Source: CAYVFC01 sp964450715 (GTDB lineage: Bacteria > Myxococcota_A > Polyangia > Polyangiales > JAFGIB01). Taken from it: DNA of 9,593 nt. Each line of letters starts with the position of its first letter. Positions within the stretch are counted from its first letter, which is position 1. Positions 1 through 6,142 of this stretch are shown one piece after another. A program made the position numbers and the translations under genes. Where the stretch lies: positions 1 through 9,593 of the forward strand of contig CAYVFC010000214.1 of the NCBI GenBank assembly GCA_964450715.1, given 5' to 3'. Below the pieces are notes generated by a model. It saw only the letters and a program-made list of their open reading frames with translations, ran no database searches and was not told where the DNA came from.

Positions 1-765
1 CGCCCTCTCCTAGACAACTCCTGCCCGTTCATCTACGTCGATCTTGGAAATCCAGTTTTATTTGTCCTTCCCGCCCATAGTACAAAAGCCTTCCACGGGT
101 TAGCCAGCAGCGACCGCTTCTGGAAAATGGTCGATGCGCGCTAAAGATCCCGCGTATACGCTTATGCTCACTTCACCGTGGGGCGGACGCCGGAAGAGAA
201 CGCCAAGAACCTGCTGCGCGCGCTCCTAAAAGGAAGCTACGAATTCGACGTTATTACCCACTCCCGTGGCGGCTTGGTGTTGCGCGCTCTACTCGAAGAG
301 CTCGAGAAGCTCAACGTCGCCGAGCGTCGGGTCTCGGTGAAGCGGATCGTGCTGGTCGCTTGTCCCAACGGCGGCACGCCTCTGGCGACCCCAAGTCGCT
401 GGGACGATTCCCTCGGTTGGATCGGAAATCTGGACGACGTACTGCCGGACAATCCCTTCACCGGCGTTGCCGCGTTCATCTCCGAAGCTCTGGTCTGGCT
501 CGCGAACCGGGTGGGCGGCGCCCTTCCCGGCATAGCTGCGATGGATTCGGGCTCGGAACTTTTTGCGTCTTTGGCGGCAACAGATAACCGACCCGCCTAC
601 GCAGCCTTGGTTTCCAACTACGAGCCGACCGCCTCCCTCGCCTACCGCATGCTTGATGTTAGCGCCGATGCCTTCCTTCGCTTTGCCAATGATCTGGTAG
701 TGCCCACAGAGGGTGGTTATCGCCTCTGCGGAGGCGGCGCTGCCGATCCGAAATTCGTCGCCTAG
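1..765 (+). pseudogene. Decayed alpha/beta hydrolase (lipase-like, DUF7379/PGAP1-like), stop-interrupted and 3'-truncated
   Basis: The reading frame is open from the left edge to a TAA at 142-144 and then continues in the same frame to TAG at 763-765. Both halves read as one protein. Before the stop is a beta-strand and HG-loop-like stretch (PVLFVLPAHSTKAFHGLA). After it come RVYAYAHFTVGRTPEENA and the nucleophile elbow THSRGG, with Ser at 262-264. A later NDLVVPTEGG probably carries the catalytic Asp. The expected HG(T/F) oxyanion motif before HST looks eroded. The frame leaves the family at about 738, before the conserved C-terminal His, so the triad is incomplete. A start at GTG 178 gives a 195-residue remnant that lacks the first strand and oxyanion loop. 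Such hydrolases are often cytoplasmic or associated with caspase/CHAT-type proteins; no partner is visible here. An assembly error at the stop is possible. Confidence 0.7.
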
Positions 766-1302
766 CGCAAGCGAGCCCTGACCGCCTTGGCGCGCGTCGG
801 CCGCCAGTATCCAACGCGGCGAAAACCAGCCGGCCAGTCGAACGCTGTCGTCGATATCTAGTTCCAGTACTAGCTCGGCGGGAGAGGTTACGGCAAAGGG
901 CACCCGCGCAGTCACGCCGTCGATCCCGGCTCCGAAGAGCAGCCCCAGGCTGCCCGCTTCATCGATCAAAACCGCCGCGCCCAGCGGGAGCAGCGCGAAT
1001 TCATAGGCAAAGCCGCCCTGCAACCCGGCGCCGAATCGCATGTCAAGACCTACCATGAATCCATACCAATCCTTACCCGCCGACGCTCGTCCTCTGACGC
1101 CGCCGGTCAGAGTGTCGGACAGCCCGTTGCTCAGGCGCGATTCGAAAAGATGACAATAGCGCGCGTCCAGCTTGACATTGGCCTCTCCGTCCATCGACCA
1201 GCCTCGAGCCGACGCCTCGGCCGGAACGCCTAGAACGACAATCGCCGTCGAGCAGAGCAGGCCAAGCGAAAGAAGTGCGTAAATGGGAGCGCGGCCGGTC
1301 AT
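289..1302 (-). CDS. Secreted/outer-membrane-type protein, 3'-truncated; tail reads antisense through the hydrolase remnant
   Basis: An ATG at 1302 opens a 337-residue frame. Residues 1-33 form a signal peptide (basic start, hydrophobic LLSLGLLCSTAIVVLGV, then AEASARG). Residues 34 to about 187 are Gly-rich with alternating hydrophobic stretches (TGGVRGR, WYGFMVGLDMRFGAG, GGFAYEFALLPLGAAVLI, LLFGAGIDGVTARVPFAV). This pattern resembles a family of outer-membrane or periplasmic proteins of unknown function that I associate with Myxococcota. The resemblance ends at GDEFRIG (about 742). From there to 289 the frame is the exact antisense of the hydrolase remnant, with compositionally different Arg/Gly-rich sequence. 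The genuine gene is therefore probably 742-1302 with its last strands lost. No strong ribosome binding site precedes the ATG. It is divergent from the TPR gene at 1391. I do not know its function. Confidence 0.6.
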   Translation of the reverse strand: MTGRAPIYALLSLGLLCSTAIVVLGVPAEASARGWSMDGEANVKLDARYCHLFESRLSNGLSDTLTGGVRGRASAGKDWYGFMVGLDMRFGAGLQGGFAYEFALLPLGAAVLIDEAGSLGLLFGAGIDGVTARVPFAVTSPAELVLELDIDDSVRLAGWFSPRWILAADARQGGQGSLALGDEFRIGSAASAEAITTLCGHYQIIGKAKEGIGANIKHAVGEGGGRLVVGNQGCVGGSVICCRQRRKKFRARIHRSYAGKGAAHPVREPDQSFGDERGNAGEGIVRQYVVQISDPTEGIVPATWGRQRRAAVGTSDQHDPLHRDPTLGDVELLELFE

Positions 1303-1390
1303 CGCTTATCAGCACGACGCGCCGGGCTCGAACGCGATTCAATCGTCCAGAAATATCGAGAACTTTTCGACGCTCTTCCACTAACGGTTC
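1303..1390. promoter_or_regulatory. Short divergent intergenic region
   Basis: These 88 bp separate the start codons of two divergent genes for exported proteins, so promoters for both should lie here. I found no convincing -35/-10 pair or operator. An in-frame TAA at 1382-1384 limits the rightward gene to the ATG at 1391. The call rests on gene arrangement only. Confidence 0.3.
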
Positions 1391-3094
1391 ATGGAGCGGT
1401 CGAAAAGTCGCCACCGGAAGGCCGGAAATGCGCCTCGTGTACCGAGCTCGAGCCGGGTCGAGCGGGCGATCGGTGCCTGCGCGCTCCTTGGTTTTGTGCT
1501 GTTAGGTGCGGTTTCCCGTTCGAGGTCGCAGGATATGCGCTTTGATCTGGCGGAAACCGGCGTACCCTCGCCAGCGCCCTCGGTGGAGGCGCCGCCGTCG
1601 GAGATGCTCGCCGATGCCTTGCGGTTGTACCAGCAGGAGCGTTTTGCATATGCCGCCGTCAAGCTGCAAAAAGTGGTGGAGGGAAGAACCGCGGACTGCT
1701 TGCACAACCTGCAGAAGGCGCAGTTCGTTCTGGGAAAGTCGCTCTATCACCTGGCTTTCTATCAGTCCGCGCTAGTTGTTTTCGACGAGATCACGGAGCA
1801 GGGGCGGAATCATCGTTTCTTCGATCAAACGCTACAATGGCTGGCCCAGCTCGCGATCGAGCTACCCGAGCCCGCGGGGATTATCGACAGAATCGGGCGA
1901 TTCGACGTCAGCTATCTCGATAGCCTCGACAACCCGGACAACGCCGAAGTGTACAATCGGCTTCTGTACCTGATGGGTAGATATCAATACGAGCAGGGCG
2001 AGTTGGAGAGGGCGGTTCGCCTGTTTGCCGAAGCCGATCCGGGATCCCGATTCTACGCCCGCAGCCGCTTCATGGAGGGCATCTCAAACGTTCGGTTGCG
2101 TCGTGCCCGACCCGCCACCCGGGCCTTCCGCGAAATCATCCGGGCCGTCGATGAAGGAGACGCCGGGGATTTCGATGACGCGGATCGGTTGCGCGATCTG
2201 GCGTGGCTTTCCCTGGCCAGGATCTATTACGCTATAGCCAACCAAACGAACGACGAGAAACGACAGGGGGCTCTGCTCGGCAATGCCGTGGAAGCATGGA
2301 CCCGGATTCAACCGAACAGCGAGTACTGGCTCGATTCGCTTTTCGAGAGCTCCTGGGCCCTTTTTCTGGCGGACGAGTACGCAAGGGCGTTGGGAAACGT
2401 GCACACCCTTTACTCGCCTTATTTCGCGGGCGCGTTCTACCCGGAGGCTCTCGTGCTCAAGGCCGTGATCCTATTCCACAACTGTCAGATGGAAAGCTCG
2501 ATGGCGGTTATCGAGGGGTTCCACCATGAATACGATCCGATAAGAGAACAACTACAAGGATTGCTCGATCAATATACGGACAGCTCCCAGTTATATAAAT
2601 TCGTGGCTGCAGTAGAAACCGGACAGGCGGAGCTGCCTCCCCGAATTCTGGGCATCGTCGCTTCGGCGCTCTCGGACCGGGTGGTTCTACAAAACGTGGA
2701 ATATGTGAGCCTATTGCAACGGGAAGAAACGGCGTTGAAAAAGGCCGCGGCTCATTTCCGGGACTCTTCGCTGGGCTCTCGTATTCTGCAGGACGTAATG
2801 CTGGCCAGATCATTCGCCATCGATCAGACCGGGGATCTGGTGAAAGGGCGCTACAACCGCTTATTGGAGGAAGTGCAGGAGCTGGCCAACCAGATGGATA
2901 CGATCGAGATCGAGATCCTGAATTTCCGGCGCGATCAATTGAAGCAGGGGGAAGGTTTTTTACCGGTAATCGCCTCCAGGGCCGGAGAGGTGGTGGTGGA
3001 CTCCGAGCACGTGGTCTGGCCCTTCAACGGGGAGTACTGGCGTGACGAACTGGGGTACTACCGGCAAGAGGTAACCAACCGTTGCGTTCGTTGA
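1391..3094 (+). CDS. Secreted TPR-like repeat protein with conserved WPFNGEYWRDELGYYR C-terminus
   Basis: 567 residues. The ATG at 1391 is the first start after an in-frame TAA at 1382-1384; no clear Shine-Dalgarno precedes it. A basic N-terminus is followed by a hydrophobic segment (residues about 26-41) and a Pro-rich linker, which suggests export to the periplasm. Residues about 73-350 hold degenerate helical-pair repeats of TPR type (LADALRLYQQERFAYAAVKL, FVLGKSLYHLAFYQSALVVF, LMGRYQYEQGELERAVRLF). Residues about 485-520 look like a coiled coil. The end carries HVVWPFNGEYWRDELGYYR (540-558), a motif I recall as conserved in myxobacterial TPR proteins, so the C-terminus appears intact. Such proteins usually act as scaffolds for envelope complexes, and some sit in gliding-motility clusters. 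No motility gene is visible here, so I assign no specific role. The last 37 bp overlap the convergent sigma gene. Confidence 0.85.
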   Translation: MERSKSRHRKAGNAPRVPSSSRVERAIGACALLGFVLLGAVSRSRSQDMRFDLAETGVPSPAPSVEAPPSEMLADALRLYQQERFAYAAVKLQKVVEGRTADCLHNLQKAQFVLGKSLYHLAFYQSALVVFDEITEQGRNHRFFDQTLQWLAQLAIELPEPAGIIDRIGRFDVSYLDSLDNPDNAEVYNRLLYLMGRYQYEQGELERAVRLFAEADPGSRFYARSRFMEGISNVRLRRARPATRAFREIIRAVDEGDAGDFDDADRLRDLAWLSLARIYYAIANQTNDEKRQGALLGNAVEAWTRIQPNSEYWLDSLFESSWALFLADEYARALGNVHTLYSPYFAGAFYPEALVLKAVILFHNCQMESSMAVIEGFHHEYDPIREQLQGLLDQYTDSSQLYKFVAAVETGQAELPPRILGIVASALSDRVVLQNVEYVSLLQREETALKKAAAHFRDSSLGSRILQDVMLARSFAIDQTGDLVKGRYNRLLEEVQELANQMDTIEIEILNFRRDQLKQGEGFLPVIASRAGEVVVDSEHVVWPFNGEYWRDELGYYRQEVTNRCVR

Positions 3095-4374
3095 ATCCCG
3101 CCGGGATCGATCTCATTCCATTTGAGATAGGGCTTGCCTCCGGCGGTCAGCCAGGCGGGTGCGATTCTCATGAGCGGCCTGACCGAAGTGGCCACCAGCA
3201 CCTCGCCGAGCCCGATGGCGCGCTCGTTTCGCGCCATCCCCGCCGGATCGGCCGCAAGGCGCCGTGGCGCCGTGATCCAATGAACGTCCTGTGTCCGCGG
3301 TCGCTGCTCGCTACCGACCGGCTCTGCAAGCGCGGCAACGACGGATTCCGAGTTTTTAGCCGGTAAGCCGCGCCGAGCGTTTTCCGGCCGCGTCGATCGC
3401 GACGGAAGCGACGTGGCCGCCGGCTCGATCGAATCGGTAACAGAGGGTCGGGCTTCGGGAACAACCATACTCGGCGCGGACAAAGGGTGACGTGTCCGCA
3501 GTAACCCGCTCTGCGCATTGGACCCACCGAGCAGTACAGCCCCCGCGGGCGGGCCGGAAATATTGGGATGAAACACGGTCAACGCGATCGCCATCGCGGT
3601 ACAGGCGCCGGCGAGACCGATCGACAGTTTGGCGGTGGTCCCCACCGTGACCGAAGCGGTGACAGTACCAGTGACAGATGCCTGAGCTCCGAGCATTTCG
3701 ACGCAGCGCCTGGCGACATCGCCGAGCTGCTCGGCGCCGGGGGCTGAGGAACGCCAGCTCATCAGCGCGTCGCGAACCTGCGGCAAGGCCGCCTCGCGCC
3801 AGCGGGTAAAAAGCGGGATCGGCGGTAAAAACGCCGCGCATCCGGCGCGTCGCAGCGCCGCGTTGACCTGGCGGCGCGCCGCGTACAGGCGCGTGAACGC
3901 GGTTTTCAGCGGACAGCCCAGCGCCGAGGCGATCTCGGGCATGGACAGCTCCTCCAGCTCGTACAGGACGAATATGCTTCGTTTGTCCTCCGTCAAGCCG
4001 CACAGAGCCTCGTCCAGTACAGCGGCGGTCTGCCTTGCTTCCAGGTCACGTGACTGGTTTTCATGAACCCACGGCTCGATCCGGGTGTGGTCCAGTGTTT
4101 CGTATCGCCGATGAGCGCGCTTGCGATAGTCGGCCGCGGATCTGGCGCATATCCCATAAATCCAAGTTTTCAGCGACGAGCGACCCTCGAAGTCAGCCAG
4201 CTTACGGTACACCACCAAGAAGACATCCTGACATACGTCGGCCACGTCGCGCTCCGGCACGCCAAAGCGTCGCAGCACGCGCCAGGCATAGGCGGCATGT
4301 TGGCTGAATACCTGTTCGAATCGGGGCCGCACCGAGCCTTTTCGACTCTGGTCTGTCGAACTACCTACACGCAC
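3058..4374 (-). CDS. ECF-type sigma-70 family sigma factor with membrane-spanning C-terminal extension
   Basis: 438 residues from a GTG at 4374. The start is uncertain, because the frame is open further upstream and another GTG lies 14 codons in. Region sigma-2 spans about 18-90 (DVADVCQDVFLVVYRKL, then SSLKTWIYGICARSAADYRKR). Region sigma-4 spans about 115-175 (LTEDKRSIFVLYELEELSMPEIASALGC, helix-turn-helix, then TRLYAARRQV). It directs RNA polymerase to a promoter set that cannot be read here. The protein is much longer than a plain ECF factor of about 180-200 residues. A linker leads to a likely transmembrane helix (about 249-268), then about 170 Ser/Pro/Ala/Arg-rich residues that I do not recognise and that would be periplasmic if the N-terminus is inside. 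No anti-sigma gene is adjacent, so the extension may do its own regulation. It converges with the TPR gene and is divergent from the S41 protease. The far C-terminus is the least certain part. Confidence 0.85.
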   Translation of the reverse strand: MRVGSSTDQSRKGSVRPRFEQVFSQHAAYAWRVLRRFGVPERDVADVCQDVFLVVYRKLADFEGRSSLKTWIYGICARSAADYRKRAHRRYETLDHTRIEPWVHENQSRDLEARQTAAVLDEALCGLTEDKRSIFVLYELEELSMPEIASALGCPLKTAFTRLYAARRQVNAALRRAGCAAFLPPIPLFTRWREAALPQVRDALMSWRSSAPGAEQLGDVARRCVEMLGAQASVTGTVTASVTVGTTAKLSIGLAGACTAMAIALTVFHPNISGPPAGAVLLGGSNAQSGLLRTRHPLSAPSMVVPEARPSVTDSIEPAATSLPSRSTRPENARRGLPAKNSESVVAALAEPVGSEQRPRTQDVHWITAPRRLAADPAGMARNERAIGLGEVLVATSVRPLMRIAPAWLTAGGKPYLKWNEIDPGGIQRTQRLVTSCR

Positions 4375-4576
4375 ACTACTGCCCTGATTACAGAATAGAC
4401 CGAATTCACGGTCCTCTCCAACGCATTAGTGGAAGCCATCGGGAATCTTCTCGTTTTTTCTTCTCCGGTTTTGCGGATCATCCGAGCTCTTTTTCAGGGC
4501 CTCGACAAGAGACCGCGTATTGCGCCAATGGCGGCTGTGCATCGCACGAAATATGCTCTAATTGACTCGACGAACC
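4375..4576. promoter_or_regulatory. Divergent intergenic region between sigma factor and S41 protease
   Basis: These 202 bp lie between two divergent starts and should contain promoters for both. The part near 4440-4500 is relatively T-rich. I found no -35/-10 pair with acceptable spacing (a TTGCGC at 4520-4525 and TATGCT at 4552-4557 are 26 bp apart), no palindromic operator and no RNA gene. The assignment rests on gene arrangement. Confidence 0.3.
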
Positions 4577-5959
4577 ATGAGGGGATTCACGAAATTCTCG
4601 CCCGGCGGTTTCGCTTTTCTCGTACTTGCGCTCGGCGTTTTTGCACCGGGATTTCAGGCCTGCGGCGGATCGAGGCAGCCGGAATCCGGGAGTCGATCCG
4701 GTTCCGGTTCGAGCGAAAACGCGGTCTTCGAACGCTCCATCGAGGTACTGCAACGCAGCCATCTCACCCGGCACCCGCTGGACGATGAGATGTCGGCCCG
4801 GCTTTTCCGCAACGTTCTGCGGACACTGGATCCTTCCCAAAAGTGTTTTGACTCCCGGGAGCTCGAGGAGTTGTCGTCATACCAATACGAGCTCGACGAC
4901 GCGCTTCGCAGGTTCGATCTTTCCTTTATCCAGCTGGCCGCGTCCATGTGCGAAACGCCTACGATATCTGCCGCGGAACGGCGTTACCTTTTTCTCGACG
5001 CGTTGGCCGGCGCCTATGATCCGCATTCATCGTATCTCTCGCAAGGACAGCTGAAGGCGTTTCGACAACAGATCCACGATGTCGGCCATCAACCCGAAAA
5101 CGACGCGAGAGGCACGGTTATCGAGCGCGGGCAGGTTCGAATCGGGGTGATCGTCCTTCCCGCGTTCTACCTCCGTACGGGCGGTAGAAGCACGACGGAG
5201 GATATCCGATACATTCTGAAAGAACTGTCAGGGCGAGGCGCCCGGCTGGTGCTACTCGATCTTCGCCGCAACGCCGGTGGAGTGGTCGAGCAAGCCGTGC
5301 GTCTGGCCGGGTTTTTTCTCGGAGCGGGGCCGGTCGCACGGGTCAAGAACGCGGATGGAGATATCAAGACCCTCGGCGCCGAGCAGCCCGACCGGGCAGA
5401 CCCCGGAGCGAGAGAGCGCGGGTGGAGGGGACCGCTGATCGTGCTGGTGGACAGGCGAAGCGCCAGCGCCAGCGAGGTGTTCGTAGCCGCCGTTCAGGAC
5501 AGGGGGCGCGGTCTGGTAGTGGGAACCCGAACCCAGGGCAAGGGGACCGCTCAGGAGCTCAACTTCCTGGCCTCGCCTCTGGGAACGCAAATGGGTGCGG
5601 TAAACGTCACCTCTAGGCAATTCTATCGACTAAACGGCGACAGTATCCAGAGACGCGGGGTGAGGCCCGATGTAGAGCTTTCGCTCTCGAACACCGATCT
5701 GGAGACGATCGCGAGAGAGGAGGACCGACCCAACGCCCTACCCTTTGACCGCATTGATCCGGTAGCTCCCGGTCTTCTACAGCCTATCGACAGCGATCTG
5801 GTGAACGAGCTGCAACAACGGGAGCGTCGGCGCGTCCTACGCAATTCCCCGAGCCTTCCCCCGGGCCCTCACCCTGAGGACGAAGATCCGATTCTATCCG
5901 CCGCCCTCGAGGTAGCGCTCGACTACCTGAAGCTTGTCGGATTTCGGAATCTGAATTAG
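4577..5959 (+). CDS. S41 tail-specific (carboxy-terminal processing) protease, lipoprotein, PDZ-less
   Basis: 460 residues from ATG 4577; a TTG five codons upstream is a weaker alternative. The N-terminus is a signal with a lipobox-like FQAC (Cys29), which suggests a lipoprotein; Phe-Gln before Ala-Cys is off-consensus. Residues about 60-115 match the Tsp/Prc N-terminal domain (HLTRHPLDDEMSARLF, then LDPSQKCF). DPHSSYLS (about 148-155) is the usual motif just before the PDZ domain. The S41 core runs from RIGVIVLPAFY (about 188-198) through LLDLRRNAGG, SASASEVF, VQDRGRG and QGKGTAQE to FYRLNGDSIQRRGVRPD. The catalytic set is intact by spacing: Ser297, Asp308, Lys322. NALPFDRIDP and a short helical tail match the Tsp C-terminus. 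Only about 35 residues lie where Tsp has roughly 130 including the PDZ domain, so the protein is far shorter than the usual 660-700. It probably cleaves periplasmic proteins from their C-termini. Confidence 0.88.
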   Translation: MRGFTKFSPGGFAFLVLALGVFAPGFQACGGSRQPESGSRSGSGSSENAVFERSIEVLQRSHLTRHPLDDEMSARLFRNVLRTLDPSQKCFDSRELEELSSYQYELDDALRRFDLSFIQLAASMCETPTISAAERRYLFLDALAGAYDPHSSYLSQGQLKAFRQQIHDVGHQPENDARGTVIERGQVRIGVIVLPAFYLRTGGRSTTEDIRYILKELSGRGARLVLLDLRRNAGGVVEQAVRLAGFFLGAGPVARVKNADGDIKTLGAEQPDRADPGARERGWRGPLIVLVDRRSASASEVFVAAVQDRGRGLVVGTRTQGKGTAQELNFLASPLGTQMGAVNVTSRQFYRLNGDSIQRRGVRPDVELSLSNTDLETIAREEDRPNALPFDRIDPVAPGLLQPIDSDLVNELQQRERRRVLRNSPSLPPGPHPEDEDPILSAALEVALDYLKLVGFRNLN

Positions 5960-6094
5960 TTTTCGGCTCAAAACGCCGAACCGAACGCTCGCGGAGCGCG
6001 GCGCGCGTAGCTGCAAGGAGCGACGCAGCAGATGCGCGCGCCCCGCCCGCGAGGCAACGGGAGTCGCGTTTTGAGCCGGGAACGAATTTGGATT
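5948..6094. repeat. Large imperfect palindrome (REP/MITE-like), possible bidirectional terminator
   Basis: About 147 bp fold on a centre near 6021. The outer arms 5948-5976 and 6066-6094 match at 24 of 29 positions, including the perfect 13-mer CGGCTCAAAACGC (5964-5976) and its complement (6066-6078). Nested inside are CTCGCGG (5988-5994) with CCGCGAG (6047-6053), GGCGCGCG (6000-6007) with CGCGCGCC (6035-6042), and GCTGC (6010-6014) with GCAGC (6025-6029), all near the same centre. It fills the gap between two convergent genes, and its left arm includes the final codons and stop of the protease. A long hairpin here could end transcription from both sides, but it has no classical U-tract. Its design resembles dispersed REP or MITE elements; copy number cannot be judged from one window. 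Confidence 0.8.
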
Positions 6095-6103
6095 TTTCGG
6101 TAA

Positions 6104-6142
6104 TTGGCCGGCCAACAACTTAACTTCTTAACTCCGACCCCT
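6104..6142. repeat. Short motif cluster: TTGGCCGGCCAA palindrome, tandem CTTAACTT, and AACTCCGACCCCT (copy 1)
   Basis: A perfect 12-bp palindrome lies at 6104-6115. It is followed by an imperfect 8-bp tandem repeat, CTTAACTT at 6119-6126 and CTTAACTC at 6127-6134, and then AACTCCGACCCCT at 6130-6142. The 13-mer recurs exactly at 9260-9272. On the minus strand it reads AGGGGTCGGAGTT and supplies the last codons and TAA of the surface-protein gene. From memory, similar GGGGTC(A/G)GAGT motifs flank REP-associated Y1 transposase elements; no such transposase is present here. Confidence 0.6.

Noticed and set aside
289..738. C-terminal half of the 337-residue minus-strand frame as a real domain
   Set aside because: It is exactly antisense to the hydrolase remnant and Arg/Gly-rich, unlike the N-terminal half; probably fortuitous read-through.
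4063..4398. Plus-strand frame of 111 residues opposite the sigma factor
   Set aside because: It is antisense to the conserved sigma-2 coding region and resembles no family.
1375..4435. TTAGTGGAAG shared by two upstream regions (complement at 1375-1384; plus strand at 4426-4435)
   Set aside because: A 10-bp match found after the fact, at different distances from the start codons (about 73 and 141 bases) and without symmetry; not enough to call an operator.
4520..4557. TTGCGC and TATGCT as a promoter for the protease
   Set aside because: The spacing of 26 bp is too long for a sigma-70 promoter.
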